A stretch of 27,659 nucleotides of DNA from Fimisoma sp964619315 (GTDB lineage Bacteria > Bacillota > Clostridia > Peptostreptococcales > Anaerovoracaceae). The notes beneath the pieces are model-generated. The model saw only the letters and a program-made list of their open reading frames with translations. It had not been told where the DNA came from and ran no database searches. Positions 6,373 through 15,479 of the stretch are shown one piece after another. Every line of letters starts with the position of its first letter. Position 1 is the stretch's first letter. A program made the position numbers and the translations under genes. The DNA is taken from positions 1-27,659 of the forward strand of contig CAZUEH010000016.1 of NCBI GenBank assembly GCA_964619315.1, read 5' to 3'.

Positions 6373-9300
6373 ATGAGAGAAATTATCACAGAAGCATTAA
6401 ACAAATACAAGATAGGAAACGTCTCTAAAGAGTTATTAAAATATAACTTGGAAAGAGCTTCTATCAAAAAAGATCAAGGGTTTTTATCTGTAGATATGAC
6501 TCTTAATTTTGTAATGCCAATAGAAGCGTGCCATTATATAAAAAATGCAATAGTTAAGAAACTGGATAATAAGGTAAGAGGCGTTGAAATCAACTTTTCA
6601 TATGAAAACATGGTTATTAGCAACGAAGAAATCATAGAACTCTTTATACCCCACATGATAGAAATTGTTAATGGTGGTTATGGCGGAATTACTAAGGCGA
6701 TTCAAACAAACAGCTTTGAGTTGGACGGTAGCGAGCTGACGATGTATGCCATAGGCGACTTTACAGTAAATCTATTAAACGAGCAGGTTGGACATAGATT
6801 TGAAAGCTTGCTTAATGAACATTTTGGCATAATAACCCAAATAAAATTCAAGAATAATGAAGAACTTTTCCACAAAGAATCAAAAGCTTTTAGAGAAGTG
6901 GAAAGTGAAGATATAGAAGAATCTTTAAAAGAATACACTAAAAACCTTAAGGAAAGGGCAGCATTAGCTCCAGAGAGTACGGGAGAGAATTTTGCCAATG
7001 GATCCGAGGCAAAAGGCCAATGGAATGGTAGAAGAAGAGAAAAAGAGCTTCCAGCATCGGGAAACCGCATAATGGGAAGAGAGATAAAACTCAAAGAGAT
7101 TACACCATTAGTGGATATAGATCCATCATTAGGAATGGTAGTAGTAGAAGGAACAATATTCAAAATAGATTATCGAGTGATTAAGAGTGGTAATTTTTTG
7201 ATGACGTTGTTGTTAACTGACAACACTACTACAATCTGTACAAAAGCATTTATTACAGAGGGAAAAAAAGCTGAGGTAGAAAGCCTTTTAAGTCCGGGCG
7301 ACAGAGTCAAAATTAGAGGCGAAGTTCAATGGGATACTTTTAAAAACCACAATGCCGTAATGATAAAAGACTTAGAAAAGGCTGAGAACACAGAAGAAAG
7401 ACAAGATAATTGGGCAGGCAAAAAGAGAGTCGAACTTCACGTCCATACTAAGATGAGCGCAATGGATGGACTTAACGAGCCTTCGGACGTTGTTAATCAA
7501 GCGGCTCAATGGGGCCAATCGGCTGTTGCTATTACAGACCATGGAGTTGTACAAGCCTTTCCTGATGCTGCTAGTGCGGCAAAAAAACTTAAAAGCAAAG
7601 GCAAAGATATAAAGATTATCTATGGTATGGAAGGATACGTCTTTGACGACGAGGAGCTAAAAGACGAAGACGGAAATATTGACTATAAGAGCAAAGCAAC
7701 TAATCACATAATACTTCTTGCGGCAACTCAAGAAGGCATGAAAAATATATATAAGCTCGTATCGTATTCGCATCTCAATTATTTTTATAAGAGACCAAGA
7801 CTCCCTAAATCTATCATAACTGAAAATAGGGAGGGAATTATAATTGGCTCTGCTTGTGAAGCAGGGGAACTTTATCAGGCTTTTTATAATCAAAAGTCCA
7901 AAGAAGAAATACTAAAGATAGCTGAGTTTTATGATTATTTTGAAATTCAGCCACTAATAAACAATAGATTCCTTACAGAAGATAGAACTGAAGGTGGCAA
8001 ATACCCTCAGCGCAGACGCTTAACTGTAGAGGATTTGAAAGACATAAACAGACAGATTGTTAACATAGGTGAAGAATTGGGTAAGCCAGTGGTTGCTACA
8101 ACAGATGCTCACTATGACAGTGATACTTCTGCTATTTATAGAAACATAATCATGGCAGGGCAAGGATATAAAGACGCAGAAAGCGGCCAAGGCCTATACA
8201 TGAGAACAACAGAAGAGATGATAGAAGAATTCTCTTACTTAGGTGAGGATATGGCACAAAAGGTAGTTGTAGAAAATACAAATATCATTGCCGACCAAGT
8301 AGGCGAATTGCTTCCTGTTCCAAAAGGCAAATTCCCACCTAAGATAGAGGGCGCAGATGAAACCCTTAGAAAAACTTGTATGGAAAAAGCTTGTAGCATT
8401 TATGGCGATCCTTTGCCTGAACGTATAGGCGAGCGACTAGCAAAGGAACTGGATTCTATAATAAACAATGGGTATGCTGTCATGTATGTGGCGGCTCAAA
8501 TGTTAGTGCAAAAATCTATGGAAGATGGATATCTTGTAGGCTCACGAGGATCCGTAGGGTCTTCCCTCGCGGCAACTATGGCTGGAATCACAGAAGTAAA
8601 TCCTATGGAGCCACATTATATTTGTCCTCAGTGCAAAGAACTGGAATGGGGAGATATGAGCTTGTATGACTGCGGTATAGATATGCCCCCAAAAGAATGT
8701 CCTTCATGCGGCACGACTATGAATCGAGATGGATTCACTATACCTTTTGCGACCTTCTTAGGATTTGACGGAGATAAGGAGCCTGATATCGACCTTAACT
8801 TTGCGGGAGAGTATCAAGGCGAAGCTCATAAATATGTTGGGGAAATATTTGGGGAGGAAAATGTCTTCAAAGCAGGTACAGTAGGAACTATAGCTCTAAA
8901 AACTGCTTACGGATATGTTAGAAAGTTCTATGAGGAACAAGGGATCCCGATAAATGAATACGAAGCAGAAAGATTAACTTGTCATTGTACAGGAATCAAA
9001 CGAACCACAGGACAACATCCTGGTGGCATAGTTATTGTACCAAAAGAACACGAAATCTATGAATTCTGTCCTATTCAAAGGCCAGCTAACGATGTCAAAT
9101 CAGATATCATAACGACCCACTTCGACTATCACAAGATAGATGAAAACCTTTTGAAGCTTGACATATTAGGACACAATGTGCCTTCTATGATAAGACAGCT
9201 TCAAGATATGACTGGCGTAGACCCATTGACAGTGCCATTGACCGACAGAAAGGTATTGAGCATATTTAATGGGATAGAAGCCCTTGATATAAAAGAAGAA

Positions 9301-10203
9301 GAATACAAATTTACTCACGGGTCTTTTGGCGTTCCAGAATTCGGAACATCATTTGTAAGACAAATGCTTGACGACATTCAGCCAGATAAGTTTGCTGACT
9401 TAGTCAGAATTTCTGGATTTTCCCATGGTACTGATGTATGGCTAAACAACGCCCAAGAGTACATAAGAGAAGGCATTGCAGATATGCGTCAAGTTATTTC
9501 AACGCGTGACGACATTATGAACTATCTTATGCTTCAAGGGATAGAAAACAAAACGTCTTTCCAGATAATGGAGGATGTACGAAAGAATAGACCTCTTAAG
9601 GAGGATCAGATTAAGGTGATGAAAGAGCATGGTATACCTGATTGGTATATTGATTCCTGTATAAAGATTCAGTACATGTTCCCAAGAGCCCATGCGGTAG
9701 CCTATACTATGATGTCTTTTAGAATGGCGTGGTACAAGGTGTATTATCCTGTTGAGTTTTATGCCACCTACTTTACCAGTGTAGTTGCTGACTTTGACTA
9801 TGAAACGATTTTTAAGGGTAGAAATGCGATGCTCGAAAAAATAAAACTCATTAAGTCTAAAGGGAAGGATGCAACTGCAAAGGAAGAGAATGAAACAATA
9901 GTTTTAGAAGTTGCTTATGAAATGCAATCAAGAGGCTATGAGTTTCAAGATATTATTTTAGGCGAATCGGAAGCATCAAGGTTTAAGATTCATGATGGCA
10001 AAATACTATTGCCGTTTATGACTTTGAACGGAATGGGAGAAAAGGCGGCTGAGTCGATTGTGGAACAATACAAGGTTAAGCCGTATGAAACTATAGAAGA
10101 GATAATTAAACGTGCAAAAGTTAAAAAGTCTTCTATAGAAGGTTTAAAAGAAAGAGGTGTCCTTGAGAGATTGCCTGAAACGGATCAATTGAGCTTCTTT
10201 TAA
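6373..10203 (+). CDS. polC: DNA polymerase III alpha subunit, PolC type, without the DEDDh exonuclease domain
   Basis: Main replicative DNA polymerase of Firmicutes. Domains in order: N-terminal domain (1-230), OB fold (about 236-335), PHP domain (about 350-600), four-cysteine zinc site (Cys751, Cys754, Cys776, Cys779), polymerase core with GSRGSVGSS (723-731), catalytic Asp805 and Asp807 in PDIDLNF and probable third Asp930 in LLKLDILGH, then fingers and C-terminal domain, ending QLSFF, a beta-clamp binding motif. The usual proofreading exonuclease, inserted in PHP after the YGxE strand and starting VVFDVETTG in relatives, is missing: only about 20 linker residues join Glu420 to His445. This explains the length, about 160 below the roughly 1430 usual. 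The frame is intact and every other domain is present, so this is not a frameshift. It follows ispG by 5 bp. Confidence 0.96.
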   Translation: MREIITEALNKYKIGNVSKELLKYNLERASIKKDQGFLSVDMTLNFVMPIEACHYIKNAIVKKLDNKVRGVEINFSYENMVISNEEIIELFIPHMIEIVNGGYGGITKAIQTNSFELDGSELTMYAIGDFTVNLLNEQVGHRFESLLNEHFGIITQIKFKNNEELFHKESKAFREVESEDIEESLKEYTKNLKERAALAPESTGENFANGSEAKGQWNGRRREKELPASGNRIMGREIKLKEITPLVDIDPSLGMVVVEGTIFKIDYRVIKSGNFLMTLLLTDNTTTICTKAFITEGKKAEVESLLSPGDRVKIRGEVQWDTFKNHNAVMIKDLEKAENTEERQDNWAGKKRVELHVHTKMSAMDGLNEPSDVVNQAAQWGQSAVAITDHGVVQAFPDAASAAKKLKSKGKDIKIIYGMEGYVFDDEELKDEDGNIDYKSKATNHIILLAATQEGMKNIYKLVSYSHLNYFYKRPRLPKSIITENREGIIIGSACEAGELYQAFYNQKSKEEILKIAEFYDYFEIQPLINNRFLTEDRTEGGKYPQRRRLTVEDLKDINRQIVNIGEELGKPVVATTDAHYDSDTSAIYRNIIMAGQGYKDAESGQGLYMRTTEEMIEEFSYLGEDMAQKVVVENTNIIADQVGELLPVPKGKFPPKIEGADETLRKTCMEKACSIYGDPLPERIGERLAKELDSIINNGYAVMYVAAQMLVQKSMEDGYLVGSRGSVGSSLAATMAGITEVNPMEPHYICPQCKELEWGDMSLYDCGIDMPPKECPSCGTTMNRDGFTIPFATFLGFDGDKEPDIDLNFAGEYQGEAHKYVGEIFGEENVFKAGTVGTIALKTAYGYVRKFYEEQGIPINEYEAERLTCHCTGIKRTTGQHPGGIVIVPKEHEIYEFCPIQRPANDVKSDIITTHFDYHKIDENLLKLDILGHNVPSMIRQLQDMTGVDPLTVPLTDRKVLSIFNGIEALDIKEEEYKFTHGSFGVPEFGTSFVRQMLDDIQPDKFADLVRISGFSHGTDVWLNNAQEYIREGIADMRQVISTRDDIMNYLMLQGIENKTSFQIMEDVRKNRPLKEDQIKVMKEHGIPDWYIDSCIKIQYMFPRAHAVAYTMMSFRMAWYKVYYPVEFYATYFTSVVADFDYETIFKGRNAMLEKIKLIKSKGKDATAKEENETIVLEVAYEMQSRGYEFQDIILGESEASRFKIHDGKILLPFMTLNGMGEKAAESIVEQYKVKPYETIEEIIKRAKVKKSSIEGLKERGVLERLPETDQLSFF

Positions 10204-10209
10204 GATTTT

Positions 10210-10245
10210 AACGGCGTGTTGCTTTTGTAGCACGTCGTTGTTTTT
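10210..10245 (+). terminator. Rho-independent terminator after polC
   Basis: AACGGCGTG (10210-10218) pairs with CACGTCGTT (10231-10239), nine pairs with one G-T wobble, and a TTTTT run follows at 10241-10245. It begins 7 bp after the polC stop and closes the uppS-polC group. Confidence 0.8.
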
Positions 10246-10362
10246 CGGAAACACCACAGAGGGTTAGAAAGATTGGCATTCAGTCGAGCAAAAGCAGTGT
10301 ACACAAAACTTTTGACAATTTTGGAATGAACCGCTCAAAGACACGGATTTCCAATAAAGTAC

Positions 10363-10391
10363 TTGCATTTTTGCCCATTATATGCTATTAT
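10363..10391 (+). promoter_or_regulatory. Sigma-A type promoter for the rimP-nusA-infB operon
   Basis: TTGCAT (10363-10368), a 17-bp spacer, and TATTAT (10386-10391) preceded by TGC as an extended -10. It lies between the polC terminator and the rimP leader. A TTGACA at 10312 has no good -10 at the right distance. The rest of the 263-bp gap holds the terminator and leader hairpin described separately. Confidence 0.7.
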
Positions 10392-10421
10392 ACAGGGTAG
10401 TAAATTCTAAATGGCATTTCA

Positions 10422-10446
10422 AAAGAGTGGGCGAAACCCACTCTTT
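10422..10446 (+). ncRNA. rimP leader hairpin
   Basis: AAAGAGTGGG (10422-10431) and CCCACTCTTT (10437-10446) form a perfect 10-bp stem with the 5-nt loop CGAAA. It ends 9 nt before the AAGGAG of rimP. A similar AGAGTGGG hairpin is, from memory, common before rimP in Firmicutes. It has too few T residues after it to be a good terminator, so a leader or attenuator role is more likely. Confidence 0.6.
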
Positions 10447-10466
10447 CAATTTGATAAGGAGAGAAT

Positions 10467-10946
10467 ATGGCAAAGAAAAGGATTACTGACCTAGTTGAAG
10501 AGATGACTGGCAGCTTTTTAGCAGAAAACGGTCTAGAACTTTACCATTGCGAATTCGCAAAAGAAGGTAAAGACTGGTTTCTCAGAGTATATATCGACAA
10601 AGCAGATGGAAAAGTAGATAGCTATGTGTCGACGGATGACTGTGAGCTTGTAAGCAGATTTGTTAGTCAAAAGATGGATGAAGAAGATCCAATAGCTCAA
10701 AACTATTACTTGGAGGTATCTTCTCCAGGAATGGACAGAATACTTTATAAAGAAAAAGACTTTGTCAAGTTTACCGGGCAACAAGTTGATGTCAGCCTAT
10801 ACAAAGGAATCGATGGACAGAAAATGTTTTCAGGAATCCTTATAGGAGCGATAGACGGCAATGTTGTAATTAAAGATGAACAGAATAATGAACTAAAATT
10901 CCCTGCGGAGCAGGTGGCTAATACCCGCCTTGCCGTGGTTTTCTAA
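10467..10946 (+). CDS. rimP: Ribosome maturation factor RimP
   Basis: Binds free 30S subunits and is needed for late maturation of the small subunit. 159 residues, normal for the family. The N-terminal alpha/beta domain contains the family segments GLELYHCEF and YLEVSSPGMDR (about 89-99), and the C-terminal SH3-like domain carries the GIDGQKMFSGILIGAIDG region. An AAGGAG site stands 5 nt before the ATG. It is the first gene of the nusA operon, with the nusA Shine-Dalgarno sequence overlapping its stop codon. Confidence 0.94.
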   Translation: MAKKRITDLVEEMTGSFLAENGLELYHCEFAKEGKDWFLRVYIDKADGKVDSYVSTDDCELVSRFVSQKMDEEDPIAQNYYLEVSSPGMDRILYKEKDFVKFTGQQVDVSLYKGIDGQKMFSGILIGAIDGNVVIKDEQNNELKFPAEQVANTRLAVVF

Positions 10947-10962
10947 GGAGGTTAAAATTAAA

Positions 10963-12123
10963 ATGAACAAGGAATTTATTCAGGCAATCGAGGATTTGGA
11001 AAGAGAACGCCAAATTTCAAAAGATGTGCTTATAGAAGCTATAGAATCAGCCTTAGTATCTGCCTATAAAAAAAATTACGGCACTTCCCAAAATGTGAGA
11101 GTAGACATTGATAGGGAAAACGGAGACATCGCAGTATTAATGCGTATGGATGTAGTGGAAGAAATAGAAGATGAGTTGATCCAAATTTCTGTAGAAGAGG
11201 CAAAAGAAATCGACTACAGATATCAGGCAGGTGATATAGTAGAGTATCAGGTGACTCCAAGAGACTTTGGAAGAATAGCAGCGCAAACTGCAAAGCAAGT
11301 AGTAGTTCAAAGGATAAGAGAAGCCGAAAGAGGAATGGTATTTGATGATTACATTACTAGACAGGGAGAAATCCTAAATGGTACAGTACAGAGAATCAGC
11401 AATGAAACCATATTTATAAATCTAGGAAACACAGAAGGCATCCTAGCTGCCAACGAGCAAGTGCCTGGTGAGAGATACGACGTAAATGATCGCTTAAAAG
11501 TGTATATCATGGATGTCAAGAAAACCGCCAAAGGGCCACAGGTATTCTTGTCAAGATCACATCCTGGTCTTGTAAAAGGGTTGTTCGAACTAGAAGTTCC
11601 TGAAATAGAAGATGGAACAGTAGAGATAAAAGGAATAGCTAGAGAACCAGGTTCTAGAACTAAGCTTGCAGTTTACACAGAGTATGAAGATGTGGACCCT
11701 GTAGGGGCATGTGTCGGAACTAGAGGTTCAAGAGTTCAAGCAATCGTTGATGAACTTCATGGAGAAAAAATTGATATAATCACATGGAGCGAATATCCTC
11801 AAGACTTAATATCAAACGTATTGAGCCCAGCTAAAGTTGAAGCAGTAATAATACCAGATGACGGAGAAAAGGCTGCTACAGTAGTAGTGCCTGATTATCA
11901 ACTTTCCTTAGCAATAGGCAAAGAGGGTCAGAACGTAAGACTTGCTGCTAGAGTAAGTGGCTGGAAGATAGACATCAAGAGCCACACTCAGTATGAGACA
12001 ATGATGGAGGATTCGGATTCTATCAATTATGTAGAAGAAGAAAATCCTGAACCAATAGAAGCTCAAGAAGAAAAAATAGAACAAGTAGATATGGAGCAAG
12101 AAACACAAGAAACAGAAGTATAG
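10963..12123 (+). CDS. nusA: Transcription elongation/termination factor NusA
   Basis: Binds RNA polymerase and nascent RNA, modulating pausing, intrinsic termination and antitermination. From the ATG at 10963, which has AAGGAGG 12 nt upstream, the protein is 386 residues; the frame also runs back to a TTG at 10930 inside rimP, which would put the ribosome site within the gene. Domains: N-terminal polymerase-binding domain (1-125), S1 (about 130-200, GEILNGTVQRISNETIFINLG), KH1 (about 225-280, VGTRGSRVQAI) and KH2 (about 290-350, AIGKEGQNVRLAARV). A strongly acidic Glu/Gln-rich tail of about 40 residues ends the protein. It has no extra C-terminal acidic repeats of the proteobacterial type. 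Confidence 0.97.
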   Translation: MNKEFIQAIEDLERERQISKDVLIEAIESALVSAYKKNYGTSQNVRVDIDRENGDIAVLMRMDVVEEIEDELIQISVEEAKEIDYRYQAGDIVEYQVTPRDFGRIAAQTAKQVVVQRIREAERGMVFDDYITRQGEILNGTVQRISNETIFINLGNTEGILAANEQVPGERYDVNDRLKVYIMDVKKTAKGPQVFLSRSHPGLVKGLFELEVPEIEDGTVEIKGIAREPGSRTKLAVYTEYEDVDPVGACVGTRGSRVQAIVDELHGEKIDIITWSEYPQDLISNVLSPAKVEAVIIPDDGEKAATVVVPDYQLSLAIGKEGQNVRLAARVSGWKIDIKSHTQYETMMEDSDSINYVEEENPEPIEAQEEKIEQVDMEQETQETEV

Positions 12124-12147
12124 TACGACTGCAGGAGGTGATGTAGG

Positions 12148-12426
12148 TTGAAAGAAAGAAAAACACCTATGAGAAGATGTGTAGGATGCATGGAATCAAA
12201 AGAAAAACATCAACTTATACGCATAGCGGGCTATGAAGGTGAAATAACTGTTGACCTTACAGGAAGAGCCAAAGGCAGAGGTGCATATCTTTGCAAAGAT
12301 AATGAAAGCTGCTGGGAAAAGGCATATAAAAAGAAATCTCTGGAGCGAAGCTTGGGTACTACCGTAGATGAGCAACAGAAAACCAAAGTCTTTGAACAGC
12401 TTAAAAAGCTTAATGAAGAATCATGA
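12148..12426 (+). CDS. rnpM: YlxR family RNA-binding protein (RnpM, RNase P modulator)
   Basis: Small basic protein of the YlxR/DUF448 family, 92 residues. In B. subtilis the homologue binds the RNase P RNA and lowers its activity. Seen: the N-terminal RRCVGCMESKEK with Cys11 and Cys14, and GRAKGRGAYLC near residues 45-55, the family core. The start is a TTG at 12148, 9 nt after GGAGGTG; the first ATG, seven codons later, would cut off the start of the domain. It overlaps the next gene by 4 bp (ATGA), a sign of coupled translation. Confidence 0.9.
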   Translation: MKERKTPMRRCVGCMESKEKHQLIRIAGYEGEITVDLTGRAKGRGAYLCKDNESCWEKAYKKKSLERSLGTTVDEQQKTKVFEQLKKLNEES

Positions 12427-12734
12427 AGGATAAAGTGTTGAATTACCTAGGCTTAGCAGCTAGGGGGCGCTTAGTGGCGTTTGGATATAACACATGCGTA
12501 TTCATGATGGATAAGAAAAAGGTCAAGCTATTGATTTTAGCAGAGGACCTTGCAGAAAACTCAATGAAGAAGATGACATCCATTGCACAAAGCAAAGGTG
12601 TTCCATATATAAAATATGGAACAAAGGAATTGCTTTCTCAGCGAACTGGAAAAGCAGATGGTGGAATTTTCGGAATTACAGATGAAAATCTGGCAAAAGC
12701 GATTTTAGAAGAGATTGGTCATAGAGAATCTTAA
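12423..12734 (+). CDS. ylxQ: Ribosomal L7Ae/L30e/S12e/Gadd45 family protein (YlxQ)
   Basis: L7Ae-fold protein of 103 residues; the fold binds kink-turn RNA. Seen: LNYLGLAARGRLVAFGYN at the N-terminus, the strand VKLLILAEDLAENSMKKM and VPYIKYGTKELL, the usual layout of the family. The precise RNA partner is not established by sequence. It starts inside the rnpM stop (4-bp overlap) and ends 16 bp before infB, its conserved place in Firmicutes. Confidence 0.88.
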   Translation: MKDKVLNYLGLAARGRLVAFGYNTCVFMMDKKKVKLLILAEDLAENSMKKMTSIAQSKGVPYIKYGTKELLSQRTGKADGGIFGITDENLAKAILEEIGHRES

Positions 12735-12750
12735 AAGAGGAGGTGTTCTA

Positions 12751-15441
12751 ATGGCTATAGAAAGCAACACAAAAGAAACAAAAATTGTAAGGGCAACGCC
12801 CAAAAAGTCTGAAGGCCAACAGCAAGAAAAACCAAGAGTTACTGTCAAAGCGGCAGCAAAACCACAGGTAAGAAATCAAACAAAGCAGGTGAAGGCTCAA
12901 CCGGCGGCTCAGGAAAAACCAGCAACAGCACCAGCAAGACCGCCTTTGGGTAAACCAGTAGAAAATAAAACAACTGAAGGAAGAAGAGTACCTATAGGAA
13001 AGCCTGTAGTACCTAAGGAAGTGGCTGAAAGAGGTAAGGTTACAGAGAAAGACCAAACTCCTAAAGCAGAAACCCCTAAGGCAGAGGTTTCAAAAGCAGA
13101 AGCCCCAAAAGCGGAAGCTCCAAAAGTTGAAAAAACTAAGGCAGAGGCAGCGAAAGAAGAAATCAAAAAAGAAGCTCCTAAGGCAGCTGCTTCGAATACA
13201 AGAGAGGCAAGGCCTAATACTTCTCAGGGTGCGGCAAGACCACAAAGAACAGCAGGTGACCGCCCTCAAAGAAGGGATAACGGAGATCGTCCTCAAAGGA
13301 GAAATAACAACGACAGACCTCAAAATAACAACAGAGGCGATAGACCACAAACATCAAACCGTAGTGGGGATAATAGACCGCAGAGACCAGCGGGAGATCG
13401 TCCACCAAGAAGAGATTCTGGAAACAGACCTCAGCGTCCACAAGACAAACGCGACTCAAAACCGTCAGCAGCAGCTAGTTTAGGTATCGCACAGAAACCT
13501 TCACAGAAGCGTCCTGACAAAGGGCAAAACCAAGATAAGAACAAATTTGCTAAACTTGAAAACGGTGGCAAAAAGAATAAACAAAAGATCCAACAACGTT
13601 CATTAGAAAAACAGGTTAGACCTAAAAAGCATAACAAGCCTAAACCTGTAGTAGTAGAGGAAGAAGTTATAATGGAAGAATTGCCAATCGGCACAGTTGC
13701 TGTAACAGTGCCTATCACGGTTGCCGGATTCTGTGAGCAAGTGGGAGTGTCCACATCTCAGGTTATCATGGCCTTGATGAAATTGGGTATAATGGCCAAT
13801 ATCAATCAGAATGTAGATGAAGACACAGTACTGCTTCTTGGTGAAGAATTAGGAATAAGTGTAATTGTAGCAAAGGTAGAAGAAGAGGTAGAAGAAGAAG
13901 GTTTGGAATTGTTTGAGGACAAGGAAGAAGATCTTGTACCTAGAGCACCAATTATAACTGTAATGGGTCACGTTGACCATGGTAAAACTTCCCTCTTAGA
14001 TGCGATCAGAACAACTAATGTTACGGCATCTGAGTCTGGCGGTATAACTCAGCACATAGGTGCTTCAGAAGTAATGATCAATGATCAGAAGATAGTTCTT
14101 CTTGATACGCCAGGTCATGAAGCGTTCACAGCAATGAGAGCGAGAGGCGCGCATATTACAGACATCGCTATACTTGTAGTAGCAGCTGATGACTCTGTAA
14201 AACCTCAAACTATTGAGTCAATAAGCCATGCAAAGGCGGCAGGCGTACCGATCATAGTGGCTATAAACAAAATAGACAAACCGGGAGCTAATCTTGACAA
14301 AGTAAAACAAGATTTGACTGAGCATGGAATCTTAGTAGAAGATTGGGGCGGAGATGTTATCTGTGTGCCTGTTTCTGCTAAAACTGGCGAAGGAGTAGTA
14401 AACCTACTTGAAATGGTACTACTTCAGGCAGAAGTTTTAGAGCTAAGAGCTAACCCTAAGCGTCTTGCGATGGGTTCAGTAATAGAAGCAAGGTTAGACA
14501 AGAACAAAGGACCAGTTGCTACTCTGTTGGTAACAAACGGTACTATGAAAAGTGGCATGAGCGTAGTCGCAGGAACAAGTTCAGGAAGAATTCGTCTGAT
14601 GACTAACTTCAAAGGCGACACAATTCACAAAGCAGGACCTGCAACAGCAGTAGAAATCTTAGGACTAACTGACGTTCCTGAAGCTGGCGACGAATTCCAT
14701 GTAGTTAAGGAAGACAAGACTGCAAGAGAAATCGCTGAAAGCAGAAAAATAAAGCTAAGAGAAGAAGTCCTTACTAAAAATGCAAGCACTACTTTGGAAC
14801 AGCTATTTAGCCAGATCCAAGAAGGTGAAGTTAAGGACCTTAATATGATAATCAAGGGAGATGTACAAGGCTCTATTGGAGCAATTGTTTCTTCTCTTGA
14901 AAAATTGAACAATGAAAATGTAAGAGTAAAGGTACTTCATACAGGAGTGGGAACAGTAACAGAGTCTGATGTAACATTGGCGGGAACTACTGGATCCATA
15001 ATTGTAGGTTTCAATGTAAGACCTACTACTGCAGTGCAGACCTTTGCAGACAGAGAAAACGTTCAAATCAGACTTTATAGAGTTATCTACGACATAATTA
15101 ATGATGTAGAAGACGCTATGAAGGGTATGCTTGACCCTGTGTACAAAGAAGAAGTTTTGGGTAAGGTTGAAGTTAGAGAAACCTTCAAAGTTCCAAATGC
15201 CGGAGTTATTGCCGGAGCTTATGTACAAGAAGGAAAAGTTATCCGTAATGCAGAAGTTCGTCTGGTTCGTGATGGCATCGTAATTCACGAAGGACAGATT
15301 TCATCATTAAGAAGATTTAAAGACGATGCAAAAGAAGTTAATCAAGGATACGAATGCGGTATCGGCATCGAACGCTATAACGATATCAAGATAGGAGACA
15401 TCATTGAATGCTTCCACATGGTAGAAGTGGAAAGAAAATAA
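12751..15441 (+). CDS. infB: Translation initiation factor IF-2
   Basis: GTPase that brings initiator fMet-tRNA to the 30S subunit and promotes subunit joining. From the ATG at 12751 (AGAGGAGGTG upstream) it has 896 residues. The first 290 or so are low complexity: Lys/Ala/Glu repeats of the KAEAPKAE kind (about 104-146) and an RPQRR/NNN-rich basic stretch (about 150-237). An IF2N domain follows (about 325-375), then the G domain: GHVDHGKT (406-413), DTPGHEAF, NKIDKPGAN and SAKTGEG, and domains II to IV ending in the fMet-tRNA binding part. The longer frame from a TTG at 12715 overlaps ylxQ and lacks a ribosome site. All GTPase motifs are intact. Confidence 0.97.
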   Translation: MAIESNTKETKIVRATPKKSEGQQQEKPRVTVKAAAKPQVRNQTKQVKAQPAAQEKPATAPARPPLGKPVENKTTEGRRVPIGKPVVPKEVAERGKVTEKDQTPKAETPKAEVSKAEAPKAEAPKVEKTKAEAAKEEIKKEAPKAAASNTREARPNTSQGAARPQRTAGDRPQRRDNGDRPQRRNNNDRPQNNNRGDRPQTSNRSGDNRPQRPAGDRPPRRDSGNRPQRPQDKRDSKPSAAASLGIAQKPSQKRPDKGQNQDKNKFAKLENGGKKNKQKIQQRSLEKQVRPKKHNKPKPVVVEEEVIMEELPIGTVAVTVPITVAGFCEQVGVSTSQVIMALMKLGIMANINQNVDEDTVLLLGEELGISVIVAKVEEEVEEEGLELFEDKEEDLVPRAPIITVMGHVDHGKTSLLDAIRTTNVTASESGGITQHIGASEVMINDQKIVLLDTPGHEAFTAMRARGAHITDIAILVVAADDSVKPQTIESISHAKAAGVPIIVAINKIDKPGANLDKVKQDLTEHGILVEDWGGDVICVPVSAKTGEGVVNLLEMVLLQAEVLELRANPKRLAMGSVIEARLDKNKGPVATLLVTNGTMKSGMSVVAGTSSGRIRLMTNFKGDTIHKAGPATAVEILGLTDVPEAGDEFHVVKEDKTAREIAESRKIKLREEVLTKNASTTLEQLFSQIQEGEVKDLNMIIKGDVQGSIGAIVSSLEKLNNENVRVKVLHTGVGTVTESDVTLAGTTGSIIVGFNVRPTTAVQTFADRENVQIRLYRVIYDIINDVEDAMKGMLDPVYKEEVLGKVEVRETFKVPNAGVIAGAYVQEGKVIRNAEVRLVRDGIVIHEGQISSLRRFKDDAKEVNQGYECGIGIERYNDIKIGDIIECFHMVEVERK

Positions 15442-15479
15442 GATGACTCTTGCCTTTGCCGCATAACGAAAGGAAAATT

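Noticed and set aside
6373..10203. Frameshift or pseudogene as the reason for short PolC
   Set aside because: The frame is continuous and both sides of the missing domain align with the PHP fold, so only the exonuclease insert is absent.
10312..10340. Promoter based on TTGACA at 10312
   Set aside because: No acceptable -10 at 16-18 bp; the TTGCAT-17-TATTAT pair downstream is better.
13127..13483. 118-aa plus-strand open frame inside infB
   Set aside because: Alternate frame of the low-complexity Lys/Arg-rich part of IF-2; composition explains the absence of stops.
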